Below the pieces are notes generated by a model, which was not told the DNA's origin, searched no databases, and saw only the letters and a list, made by a program, of their open reading frames with translations. The position numbers and the translations under genes are program-made. A stretch of DNA of 64,000 bases, taken from the NCBI GenBank assembly GCA_031549485.1, contig JAVBPR010000013.1:1-64000 (forward strand), given 5' to 3'. Every line of letters starts with the position of its first letter. The stretch's first letter is position 1. Shown one piece after another: positions 8,219-16,419 of the stretch. The stretch comes from JAVBPR01 sp031549485. GTDB lineage: Bacteria > Bacillota > Clostridia > Oscillospirales > Feifaniaceae.

Positions 8219-9018
8219 TGGATATAATGAATATTCTCAAAGCGACTCTTTCGCTTTCGGCTATGGGAATCATTTTCGGCCTGATTTTAGGATACTCCTC
8301 TAAAGTTTTCGCGGTAAAAGTAGATGAAAAAATCCCCGCGATTGCAGATTGCCTTCCGGGAGCCAACTGCGGCGCGTGCGGTTTTGCGGGATGTGAGGCA
8401 TATGCAAAATCAATCGTCGGCGAAGGAAGCGGGATTACGCTTTGCAGCGTCGGCGGTGCCGCTACCGCGGCGAAAATCGCCGAGATAATGGGGGTTTCGG
8501 CCGAAGATGTTAAATCTTTTGTCGCTACCGTAAGATGTTGCGGCGCAAACAGCGACACCGAAAAGAAATATAAATACATCGGCATTGAGAGCTGTGATGC
8601 CGCAATGCGCCTTGCCGGCGGTGAAAAAACCTGCAAAAACAGCTGTATCGGGCTTGGTACCTGCGTAAAGAGATGCGCGTTCGGCGCGATTGAAATAAGC
8701 GACGGAGTCGCTTACATTAATCCCGAAAAATGCACAAGCTGCGGTCTTTGCATCGAAAGTTGCCCGAAAAGCTTGATAACTTTGGTGCCCAAAGAAAACA
8801 GGTATTACGTCGGGTGCAGCAACATGGATAAGGGCGGAGTGACGCGAAAAATTTGCGAAGTCGGCTGTATCGGCTGTAAAATCTGCGAAAAAGCATGTGA
8901 ATATGATGCGATTCACGTTACCGAGAATTTTTCGAAAATCGATTACGAAAAGTGCGTGAGCTGCGGCGAATGCGCCGAAAAATGCCCGAGAAAGATTATT
9001 AGAATAAGAGAAATATAA
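8218..9018 (+). CDS. rnfB: Electron transport complex subunit RnfB (ferredoxin-like)
   Basis: RnfB is thought to receive electrons from ferredoxin. The 266-residue product has an N-terminal membrane anchor (about 1-28), the [4Fe-4S] motif CLPGANCGACGFAGC near residues 43-57, and a Cys-rich C-terminal part with further ferredoxin-type motifs (CIGLGTCVKRC, CTSCGLCIESCP, CIGCKICEKAC, CVSCGECAEKCP). I prefer ATG 8218, which has AGGAGG at 8206-8211 with 6-nt spacing, over the in-frame GTG at 8215. It is the last canonical gene of the operon. Confidence 0.95.
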   Translation: MDIMNILKATLSLSAMGIIFGLILGYSSKVFAVKVDEKIPAIADCLPGANCGACGFAGCEAYAKSIVGEGSGITLCSVGGAATAAKIAEIMGVSAEDVKSFVATVRCCGANSDTEKKYKYIGIESCDAAMRLAGGEKTCKNSCIGLGTCVKRCAFGAIEISDGVAYINPEKCTSCGLCIESCPKSLITLVPKENRYYVGCSNMDKGGVTRKICEVGCIGCKICEKACEYDAIHVTENFSKIDYEKCVSCGECAEKCPRKIIRIREI

Positions 9019-9024
9019 CGAAGA

Positions 9025-9960
9025 ATGAAAAGATACGGATATAGACCACATAAAAAGAAAAGCAGGCTGCCGTTTACCGTCCCGAAATATGTCGGGACGG
9101 TTTGCCTTGCTGTAATTTTAGCGCTGATTGCGGGTGCTTTTGTTTCGGGAATGTTTAATAAAACAGCCGCGAAAGATGATGACACGCAAAGCGGCGCCGA
9201 TACTTCGGACGGTGCGCAAGGCGGTGATTCAGGCGAAACGCAGGGAGATGACAAAAGCGAAGGTTTCGGAGGTCTTATTATCTCGCTTGCGGATATTTCG
9301 GATGTAGCGAAGATAAAAGAAGAGATGGAAAACACCGGGGCAGACGCGGTGATTATCGACTTTAAAAATGATGCTGGCAAATTTAATTTTCCCGCGCCGA
9401 AAGCCGGAAAAATTGTCTCGGGCGGGCTTGCTGCGGATGCGCTTTCGGTTGACAACATCGAGCCGCTTCAACAAGCCGGAATAAAAGTCGGCGCGAGAAT
9501 TTCATGTTTTAAAGACGATTTTGCGGCCGAGAGCAAACTCGGCGCGCAACTTAAAGAGAAAAACGGGGAAATATGGAGTGACGCCGCAAAAAAGTATTGG
9601 CTAAATCCATATCTCGAAGAAACAAAAAACTATCTTTCCGCAGTTATCGAAGACGCTGTTTCAGCGGGGTTTGATTTTATCGTTTTTGATAATATTTCTT
9701 TTCCGCAGAGCGGAAAAACCGAAAATATTGATTTCGGCGAAGATGCGCCCGACAAAAGCGCCGAGATTTTATCTTGCGTTACCGCTTTTTGCGAAGTTAT
9801 AGGCGGCCGCGCGGGTGCTTATTTAATCCTGCCGGAAATCAGCTTTACCGAGCCGGAAAAAGCGGCGGAAATAGGGCAAAGAACCGATTTTTCGGACTAT
9901 CCGTGCCCGGTTTTGAGGATAAACAGAAATATCGCCGCGGAATACATTTTGGGCGAATAA
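9025..9960 (+). CDS. Membrane-anchored putative glycoside hydrolase (DUF4015-like)
   Basis: The 311-residue product has a basic N-terminus, one membrane anchor (about 22-44), a low-complexity Asp/Gly/Ser linker (50-80) and a TIM-barrel-like domain. Segments such as GADAVIIDFKNDAGKFNFP, AGIKVGARISCFKDD and SAGFDFIVFDNISFPQ recur in the DUF4015 putative glycoside hydrolase family. The region around YWLNPY and the final GAYLILPEISF also fit. The catalytic residues of this family are not established. It lies 6 bp after rnfB, so it is probably co-transcribed with rnf, but nothing links it to electron transport. Confidence 0.65.
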   Translation: MKRYGYRPHKKKSRLPFTVPKYVGTVCLAVILALIAGAFVSGMFNKTAAKDDDTQSGADTSDGAQGGDSGETQGDDKSEGFGGLIISLADISDVAKIKEEMENTGADAVIIDFKNDAGKFNFPAPKAGKIVSGGLAADALSVDNIEPLQQAGIKVGARISCFKDDFAAESKLGAQLKEKNGEIWSDAAKKYWLNPYLEETKNYLSAVIEDAVSAGFDFIVFDNISFPQSGKTENIDFGEDAPDKSAEILSCVTAFCEVIGGRAGAYLILPEISFTEPEKAAEIGQRTDFSDYPCPVLRINRNIAAEYILGE

Positions 9961-10003
9961 ATAAAAAAACATCAAAATATTGTGGTTTTTGCTTAAAATA
10001 CTA

Positions 10004-10032
10004 TTGAAAATTAAATAGTATTATTATAAAAT
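10004..10032 (+). promoter_or_regulatory. Probable promoter of the purine operon
   Basis: TTGAAA (10004-10009) and TAAAAT (10027-10032) with a 17-bp spacer, 77 nt before purE. The surrounding DNA is AT-rich, so alternatives exist. Confidence 0.45.
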
Positions 10033-10056
10033 TATTTTGTATTTTTTTGAAATATC

Positions 10057-10090
10057 TCATGCTTCGGCAGCGCGTTTTGCCGAAGCATGA
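10057..10090 (+). promoter_or_regulatory. Perfect 13-bp leader hairpin before purE
   Basis: TCATGCTTCGGCA (10057-10069) pairs exactly with TGCCGAAGCATGA (10078-10090) around an 8-nt loop. It ends 18 nt before the purE start, just ahead of the GAGAGGAG ribosome site. Only TTTGTG follows, so it is not a clear terminator. It could be an attenuator or a leader stabiliser, or a weak terminator for the rnf unit. Confidence 0.5.
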
Positions 10091-10108
10091 TTTGTGAGAG
10101 GAGATTGC

Positions 10109-10597
10109 ATGAAAAAAGTTGCGATAGTTATGGGGAGCGACAGCGATTATAAAACGATGCAGGCGTGCGAAAACAAACTCGCCGAGTTTGGCGTTCCCTT
10201 TAAAACGAGGGTGATTTCCGCGCACAGAACGCCGGATATAGCGGCGGAATTTTCGAAAAATGCCATCAATGATGGATACGGAGTTATAATCAGCGCGGCG
10301 GGAAAAGCAGCTCATTTGGGCGGAGTTTTGGCGGCGCACACAACGATTCCGGTTATCGGCGTGCCGATAAAAAGTTCGACGCTTGACGGTCTTGACGCAC
10401 TTCTCGCAACCGTGCAGATGCCAAGCGGCGTTCCGGTTGCGACCGTTGCGATCGACGGCGCGGAAAACGCGGCTATTTTAGCGGTTCAGATTCTTGCTAC
10501 CGAAGATACCTCTCTTGCGGAAAAACTTAAAAATTTCAAAATTTCGATGCGCGATGCCGTAATGAAAAAAGATAAAGAATTCAGCGAAAAAGCGTAA
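10109..10597 (+). CDS. purE: 5-(carboxyamino)imidazole ribonucleotide mutase
   Basis: PurE class I converts N5-CAIR to CAIR in purine synthesis. The 162-residue product has the family signatures MGSDSD at 8-13 and SAHRTP near 41, the latter with the catalytic His, and a VIISAAGKAAHLGGVLAAHT core. ATG 10109 follows GAGAGGAG; the in-frame GTG at 10094 would add five residues without its own ribosome site. It is first in a purE-purM-purN-purH-purD order. No purK is present in this window. Confidence 0.95.
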   Translation: MKKVAIVMGSDSDYKTMQACENKLAEFGVPFKTRVISAHRTPDIAAEFSKNAINDGYGVIISAAGKAAHLGGVLAAHTTIPVIGVPIKSSTLDGLDALLATVQMPSGVPVATVAIDGAENAAILAVQILATEDTSLAEKLKNFKISMRDAVMKKDKEFSEKA

Positions 10598-10654
10598 GAA
10601 AGTTTCTTTATGACGCGAAAAAGCGGACAAATAAAACGATTTGTAGGAGATAAG

Positions 10655-11695
10655 ATGATAAACAGCCAAAGCGAAAGCTATAAAAATGCCGGCGTTGACG
10701 TTGTCGCGGGATACCGCTCCGTAGAGCTCATTAAAAAGCATATCGCAAAGACTATGATTCCGGGGGTTATTAGCGGAATCGGCGGCTTCGGCGGCTTGTT
10801 TGAGCTTGACCTTTCAGGTTATACGAACCCGGTTTTGGTCAGCGGAACCGACGGGGTTGGAACAAAGCTGAAAATCGCTTTTTTGACAGATAAGCACGAC
10901 ACGGTCGGTCAGGACTGCGTTGCGATGTGCGTAAATGATATCGTCTGTGCCGGGGCAAAGCCTCTCTTTTTCCTTGACTATATCGCAACCGGCAAAAATA
11001 TCCCCGAGAAAATCGAGAGTATAGTTAAAGGCGTAGCAGACGGTTGTGAAAAAGCCGGTTGCGCTTTAGTCGGCGGCGAAACTGCCGAAATGCCCGGTTT
11101 TTATGCCGAGGGCGAATATGACATGGCCGGTTTTTCGGTCGGCATTGTCGAAAAAAGCAAGATAATCGACGGAAGTAAAATCGAGGAAAATGACGTTATA
11201 ATCGCGGTAAAAAGCAGCGGTATTCACAGTAACGGGTTTTCGCTTGTCCGCAAGATTTTCTCGGTAAACGAAGCTACTCTTAGTGAATATGTCGATATTT
11301 TGGGCGGAACTTTGGGCAGCGCCCTTTTAGAGCCGACAAAAATCTATGTAAAACCGATTTTATCGCTTATTGAAAATGTCGAGGTAAAAGGCATTTCAAA
11401 TATTACCGGCGGCGGATTTTATGAAAATATTCCGCGTTGCTTCCCGGAAGGGTTCAGCGCCGAAATAGAATACGAAAAGGTAAGGGTTTTGCCGATATTC
11501 GAACTTATGCAGCAAACCGGAAATGTTCCGCTTCGCGATATGTTCAACACCTTTAATATGGGCGTCGGAATGGTTGTCGTAACCTCGAAAGAAAACGCGC
11601 AAAGCGCGATTAGCCATCTGGCCGAAATGGGCGAGGAAGCCTATGAAATCGGGCGCGTTGTAAAAGGCGGGCACGAGGTTTTGATGAATCTATGA
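10655..11695 (+). CDS. purM: Phosphoribosylformylglycinamidine cyclo-ligase (AIR synthetase)
   Basis: PurM closes the imidazole ring of FGAM using ATP. The 346-residue product carries YKNAGVD at the N-terminus, the Gly-rich GGFGGLFEL, the metal/ATP motif VSGTDGVGTKLK and GGETAEMPGFY. I chose ATG 10655 (TAGGAG 5 nt upstream); an in-frame ATG at 10610 adds a 15-residue basic leader not found in the family. It overlaps purN by 4 bp. Confidence 0.95.
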   Translation: MINSQSESYKNAGVDVVAGYRSVELIKKHIAKTMIPGVISGIGGFGGLFELDLSGYTNPVLVSGTDGVGTKLKIAFLTDKHDTVGQDCVAMCVNDIVCAGAKPLFFLDYIATGKNIPEKIESIVKGVADGCEKAGCALVGGETAEMPGFYAEGEYDMAGFSVGIVEKSKIIDGSKIEENDVIIAVKSSGIHSNGFSLVRKIFSVNEATLSEYVDILGGTLGSALLEPTKIYVKPILSLIENVEVKGISNITGGGFYENIPRCFPEGFSAEIEYEKVRVLPIFELMQQTGNVPLRDMFNTFNMGVGMVVVTSKENAQSAISHLAEMGEEAYEIGRVVKGGHEVLMNL

Positions 11696-12282
11696 AAAAA
11701 ATAGCGGTACTTGTTTCGGGCGGCGGCACGAACCTTCAGGCGCTTATCGATTCCGGCATTCAAATATCGCTTGTCCTTTCAAGCAAAACCGACGCTTTTG
11801 CGCTCGAGCGGGCAAAGGCGGCGGGGATAAAAACCGCGGTTGTCCTGCGCGGAGAAAACTTTGAAAACGAGATAACCGAAGTTTTGACAAAAGAAGAAAT
11901 CGAGCTTATTGTGCTTGCCGGTTTTATGAGCGTTTTAAGCGAAAATTTCGTGAAAAAATTTGAAAATAAAATTATAAACGTTCACCCGTCGCTTATCCCC
12001 GCGTTTTGCGGAGACGGATTTTACGGCCTGCGCGTTCACAAAGCCGCGCTTGAGCGAGGGGTTAAAATAACCGGCGCTACGGTGCACTTTGTAAATGAGA
12101 TAACCGACGGCGGACCGATAATTTTGCAAAAGACGGTTGCGGTACTTGATGGCGACACCCCCGAAACCCTGCAAAAAAGGGTGATGGAAGAGGCGGAGTG
12201 GGTAATCCTGCCGCAGGCGGTCAAGATGTTTTGCGATGATAAAATTAAAATAGAAAACGGTATTGTAAAAGAAAGGAAATAA
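11692..12282 (+). CDS. purN: Phosphoribosylglycinamide formyltransferase
   Basis: PurN transfers a formyl group from 10-formyl-THF to GAR. The 196-residue product has VSGGGTNLQALID at the N-terminus for phosphate binding, the catalytic NVHPSLIPAF (Asn and His) and TDGGPI with the catalytic Asp. It starts within the purM stop (ATGA) and is followed one base later by purH, consistent with tight coupling. Confidence 0.95.
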   Translation: MKKIAVLVSGGGTNLQALIDSGIQISLVLSSKTDAFALERAKAAGIKTAVVLRGENFENEITEVLTKEEIELIVLAGFMSVLSENFVKKFENKIINVHPSLIPAFCGDGFYGLRVHKAALERGVKITGATVHFVNEITDGGPIILQKTVAVLDGDTPETLQKRVMEEAEWVILPQAVKMFCDDKIKIENGIVKERK

Positions 12283-12283
12283 G

Positions 12284-13825
12284 ATGAAAAAACGCGCGCT
12301 GATTAGTGTTTCGGACAAGACAGGTGTTGTCGAATTTGCCAAAAACCTTGTTAAAAACGGATTTGAAATCATTTCCACCGGCGGAACTGCAAAAGCTTTG
12401 GCAGACGAGGGCGTAAATGTTATCGGAATTTCGGAGATTACCGGTTTTCCCGAATGCCTTGACGGAAGAGTAAAAACTTTGCATCCGGCAGTTCACGCGG
12501 GCGTTCTCGCCATGCGCGACAACAAAGAGCATATGGAGCAGCTGCAGGAACTCGGAATCAACACTATCGACATCGTCGCGATAAATCTTTATCCTTTCAA
12601 AGCGACAATAGCAAAACCGAATGTGGAATTTGAGGACGCAATCGAAAATATCGATATCGGCGGTCCGACCATGATACGCGCCGCCGCGAAAAACTGGCAG
12701 GATGTCGCGGTTATCGTAAATCCCGAGGATTATGAAATTGTAATCGCTGAAATCATTAGCGGCGAAATAAGGAAAGAAACAAAAGCTCGTCTTGCGAGAG
12801 CTGTTTTTTCCCACACTTCGGCATACGACACCATGATTTCAAACTGGCTTGCAAAAAAAGCGGGCGATCCGCTTTTCCCTGATGAGTTTTCGGTTACATA
12901 CGAAAAGGTTCAGGAGATGCGTTACGGCGAAAATCCGCATCAGCAAGCGGCTTTTTATAAAGAAATCGGCGACACTCCGGGAAGCCTTGCAAAGGCAAAA
13001 CAGCTCGGAGGCAAAGAGCTTTCTTTCAATAATATAAACGATACAAACGGCGCGCTGATGTGCCTTAAGGAATTTGCCGAGCCGTGCGTTGTCGGAGTAA
13101 AACATGCAAATCCTTGCGGCGTGGGCGTTGCAGACAATATTTATGATGCCTATATAAAAGCATATGAAGCGGATCCGGTTTCGATCTTCGGCGGAATTGT
13201 TGCCGCTAACAGGGAAATAGACGGTAAAACGGCGGAAGAGCTTGTTAAGATTTTTCTAGAAATCGTCATTGCGCCGAGCTTTACAAAAGAGGCGCTTGAA
13301 ATCCTGTCGCAAAAGAAAAATCTTCGCGTTTTGGAGCTTTCGGATATTATGGCGCAACCGCCGAAAAACGATCTCGATATGAAAAAAGTTTATGGCGGGC
13401 TTCTTGTGCAGCAGCTTGATACTTCGGTATATGAGGAAGAGAATTTCAAAGTTGTCACAAAGAGAGCGCCGTCCGAAGATGAGCTAAAGCAGCTTAAAAT
13501 GGCTATGCGCGTAGTAAAACACGTTAAAAGCAACGGCGTTTGTCTTGTAAAAGACAATGCGACGGTAGGCGTCGGTCCCGGGCAGACAAACAGAATTACA
13601 GCTCTGGAGCTCGCAATCAAATATGCCGGCGAAAAAGCAAACGGCTCGGTAATGGGCTCGGACGCGTTCTTCCCGTTTTCTGATTGTGTTTTAGCTGCGG
13701 CGGAGGCGGGGATAACCGCAATAATCCAGCCGGGCGGTTCGATTCGCGATGAAGATTCGATAAAAGCGTGCGATGAAAACGGTATCGCGATGATATTCAC
13801 AGGGGAAAGACATTTCAAACATTAA
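12284..13825 (+). CDS. purH: Bifunctional AICAR transformylase / IMP cyclohydrolase
   Basis: PurH performs the last two steps to IMP. The 513 residues match the family length. The N-terminal IMP cyclohydrolase domain (about 1-195) has ISVSDKTGVVEFAK and the CLDGRVKTLHP loop; the C-terminal transformylase domain has the catalytic VGVKHANPCGVG segment with Lys-His and the SDAFFPFSD motif near 465. AAAGGAAA lies 6 nt before the ATG. It sits 1 bp after purN and 17 bp before purD. Confidence 0.95.
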   Translation: MKKRALISVSDKTGVVEFAKNLVKNGFEIISTGGTAKALADEGVNVIGISEITGFPECLDGRVKTLHPAVHAGVLAMRDNKEHMEQLQELGINTIDIVAINLYPFKATIAKPNVEFEDAIENIDIGGPTMIRAAAKNWQDVAVIVNPEDYEIVIAEIISGEIRKETKARLARAVFSHTSAYDTMISNWLAKKAGDPLFPDEFSVTYEKVQEMRYGENPHQQAAFYKEIGDTPGSLAKAKQLGGKELSFNNINDTNGALMCLKEFAEPCVVGVKHANPCGVGVADNIYDAYIKAYEADPVSIFGGIVAANREIDGKTAEELVKIFLEIVIAPSFTKEALEILSQKKNLRVLELSDIMAQPPKNDLDMKKVYGGLLVQQLDTSVYEEENFKVVTKRAPSEDELKQLKMAMRVVKHVKSNGVCLVKDNATVGVGPGQTNRITALELAIKYAGEKANGSVMGSDAFFPFSDCVLAAAEAGITAIIQPGGSIRDEDSIKACDENGIAMIFTGERHFKH

Positions 13826-13842
13826 GTTAAGGCGGGTTTAGG

Positions 13843-15102
13843 ATGAAAGTTCTTGTTGTCGGCGGCGGCGGACGCGAGCACGCGATTTGCCGCGCGCTAG
13901 CAAAAAGCAAAAAAGTTGATAAATTATTTGCCGCGCCGGGAAATGCCGGAATCGCGGAGGTTGCACAGTGTGTGCCGATAAAGGCGACCGACATTGAGGG
14001 CGTTTTGGCTTTCGCGCTCGAAAATGAAATCGGCATGGTAGTTGTCGCGCCGGATGATCCGCTATATCTCGGTATGGTGGACGCTTTAAACGAAGCGGGC
14101 ATCCGCGCTTTCGGCCCGACGAAAAACGCCGCCGAAATTGAGGGAAGCAAGATTTTCGCAAAAGAACTAATGAAAAAATACGAAATTCCCACCGCTGCTT
14201 TTGAAAAATTTTCGGATGCCGGTACGGCAAAGGCTTTTATCGATACGCTGACGCCGCCGATTGTCGTGAAAGCGGATGGGCTTGCTCTCGGAAAAGGCGT
14301 TATAATTGCGGCAAGCAGGGAAGAAGCGCATAAAGCTATTGAAGATATGATGGAAAACAAGGCTTTCGGCGACGCGGGAAGCAGAGTAGTTATAGAAGAA
14401 TTTTTGGAAGGCCCGGAAGTTTCTATTCTCGCGTTTTGCGACGGTAAAACGGTAAAACCGATGATTTCGGCGCAGGATCATAAGCGTGCGCTGGATAATG
14501 ACATGGGCAAAAATACTGGGGGAATGGGCACCTTTTCAAACAGCCGGATTTACACGCCCGAAATCGCAAAAGAATGCGAAGAAAAGATATTTTTGCCGAC
14601 CGTTGCGGCGATGGAAAAAGAGGGACGCCCTTTTAAAGGAGTGCTCTATTTCGGGCTGATGATAACAAAGGACGGTCCGAAAGTAATCGAATATAACGCG
14701 AGATTCGGAGATCCCGAAACGCAGGTTATTTTGCCGCGTATGAAAAGTGATTTATTCGATATTTTCACTGCGGTAATAGACGGAACTCTCGCGGAAACAA
14801 GCGTGGAATTCGATGAAAATTATGCGGTTTGCGTAATTATGGCGTCGGGCGGATATCCCGAAAAATACGAAACCGGATTTGAAATTTCCGGGATTGGCGA
14901 CGCGGAAGATTGCGGCGCGATAATTTATCATTCCGGAACAAAATCGGAAAACGGAAAAATCCTGACGAGCGGCGGCCGGGTTCTCGGTGTTACCGCGCTC
15001 GGGCAAAGCATAGAAAAAGCGCGCGAAAAGGCATATGAATGCGTTTCGAAAATCAGCTTTCACGGCGCGCATTACAGAAAAGATATCGGAATTAAAAAAT
15101 AA
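13843..15102 (+). CDS. purD: Phosphoribosylamine-glycine ligase (GAR synthetase)
   Basis: PurD ligates glycine to phosphoribosylamine with ATP. The 419-residue protein has the N-terminal VVGGGGREHAI loop and an ATP-grasp core with VVKADGLALGKGV and EYNARFGDPE near 285. The N-terminal loop that usually reads GPE-x-PL is here VAPDDPLYLG, a mild divergence. The substrate phosphoribosylamine requires PurF, which is outside this window. Confidence 0.95.
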   Translation: MKVLVVGGGGREHAICRALAKSKKVDKLFAAPGNAGIAEVAQCVPIKATDIEGVLAFALENEIGMVVVAPDDPLYLGMVDALNEAGIRAFGPTKNAAEIEGSKIFAKELMKKYEIPTAAFEKFSDAGTAKAFIDTLTPPIVVKADGLALGKGVIIAASREEAHKAIEDMMENKAFGDAGSRVVIEEFLEGPEVSILAFCDGKTVKPMISAQDHKRALDNDMGKNTGGMGTFSNSRIYTPEIAKECEEKIFLPTVAAMEKEGRPFKGVLYFGLMITKDGPKVIEYNARFGDPETQVILPRMKSDLFDIFTAVIDGTLAETSVEFDENYAVCVIMASGGYPEKYETGFEISGIGDAEDCGAIIYHSGTKSENGKILTSGGRVLGVTALGQSIEKAREKAYECVSKISFHGAHYRKDIGIKK

Positions 15103-15137
15103 AATTCGAGATAAAAATCAAGAAAAGGAAGTGCGAA

Positions 15138-16418
15138 ATGCTCACAGCTATTGTCGGTGTTAATTGGGGAGACGAGGGAAAGGGAAGAATGGTCGACCTT
15201 TTGTCCGAAAAGCAGGATATTGTTGTTCGCTATCAGGGCGGCAATAACGCGGGACATACGGTAATAAACCACCTCGGAAAATTTATACTTAATCTTTTGC
15301 CGTCGGGAATTCTCCGCCCCGAGATAACGAATGTTATGGGAACCGGCATGGTAATCGACATAGAGCATCTCGCAGGCGAGATAGACAGGCTTCGCGGCGC
15401 GGGCGTCGAAATAACCCCGAAAAATCTTAAAATCAGCGAAAAAGCTATAATTTGCATGCCGTATCACGTAAGGCTCGATAAGCTCGAGGAGGCGCGTCTG
15501 AAGGACGCTAAGTACGGTTCAACCCAAAGGGGTATCGCTCCGGTTTACGCGGATAAATACCTCAAAAAAGGAATAAGAACGGGCGACCTTTTTGAGTGGG
15601 ACAATCTTGTCGCAAAGGCGAAAAACATTTTGGCATATAAAAACCTGACGATAACAGGGGTTTACGGAGCCGAGCCGTCTTCGGAGGAAGAGACGATTGC
15701 CTGGCTGAAAAAATTCGGCGATATTATAAAACCGTTTATTTGCAACACTTCGGAGTTTCTTGAAAAGGCGGAAGAGCAGGGCAAAAAAATCATGTTCGAG
15801 GCTCAGCTCGGCGCGCTTCGCGATATTGATTACGGAATATATCCCTATACCTCGTCTTCGTCGACAATTGCGGCATATGCGCCCATCGGCGCGGGCGTTC
15901 CGCAGTATAAAATCGACAATACTATCGGCGTTGTAAAAGCGTATTCTTCCTGTGTCGGCGAAGGGCCGTTTACCTGCGAGATGTTCGGGGAAGAGGCGGA
16001 GCAGCTTCGCGAAGCGGGCGGCGAATATGGCGCGGCGACAGGTAGGCCGAGAAGAGTAGGCGGATTTGACGTTGTAGCTTCAAGATACGGCGTGAAAGCC
16101 CAGGGCGCAGACGAAATCGCCCTTACAAAAATGGATGTTCTTTCTTATCTTGAAAAAATCCCGGTTTGCGTCGCTTATGACGTTGATGGCGAGGTTTTAA
16201 ACGATTTTCCGATAGGACTTAAACTTACAAAAGCAAAACCTGTCATTGAATATTTTGACGGCTGGAAATGCGATATCAGCGGATGCCGAAAGTTCGACGA
16301 GCTTCCGGCCGCCGCGCGCGAATACGTCGCGTTTATCGAAAAAGCTATAGGCGCAAAAGTTACATACGTCTCGGTCGGAGCCGAGCGCGATGCATATATA
16401 GAGAGAAGGGGCGAGTAA
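15138..16418 (+). CDS. purA: Adenylosuccinate synthetase
   Basis: PurA makes adenylosuccinate from IMP, aspartate and GTP. The 426-residue product begins with the GTP-binding loop VNWGDEGKGR, the following QGGNNAGHTV and, near 300, the IMP-binding GRPRRVGGFD. The Lys of the usual GDEGKGK is Arg here, a variant I recall from other clostridial PurA proteins. It sits 35 bp after purD with AAGGAAG before the ATG, and is followed 1 bp later by pyrG. Confidence 0.95.
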   Translation: MLTAIVGVNWGDEGKGRMVDLLSEKQDIVVRYQGGNNAGHTVINHLGKFILNLLPSGILRPEITNVMGTGMVIDIEHLAGEIDRLRGAGVEITPKNLKISEKAIICMPYHVRLDKLEEARLKDAKYGSTQRGIAPVYADKYLKKGIRTGDLFEWDNLVAKAKNILAYKNLTITGVYGAEPSSEEETIAWLKKFGDIIKPFICNTSEFLEKAEEQGKKIMFEAQLGALRDIDYGIYPYTSSSSTIAAYAPIGAGVPQYKIDNTIGVVKAYSSCVGEGPFTCEMFGEEAEQLREAGGEYGAATGRPRRVGGFDVVASRYGVKAQGADEIALTKMDVLSYLEKIPVCVAYDVDGEVLNDFPIGLKLTKAKPVIEYFDGWKCDISGCRKFDELPAAAREYVAFIEKAIGAKVTYVSVGAERDAYIERRGE

Positions 16419-16419
16419 A

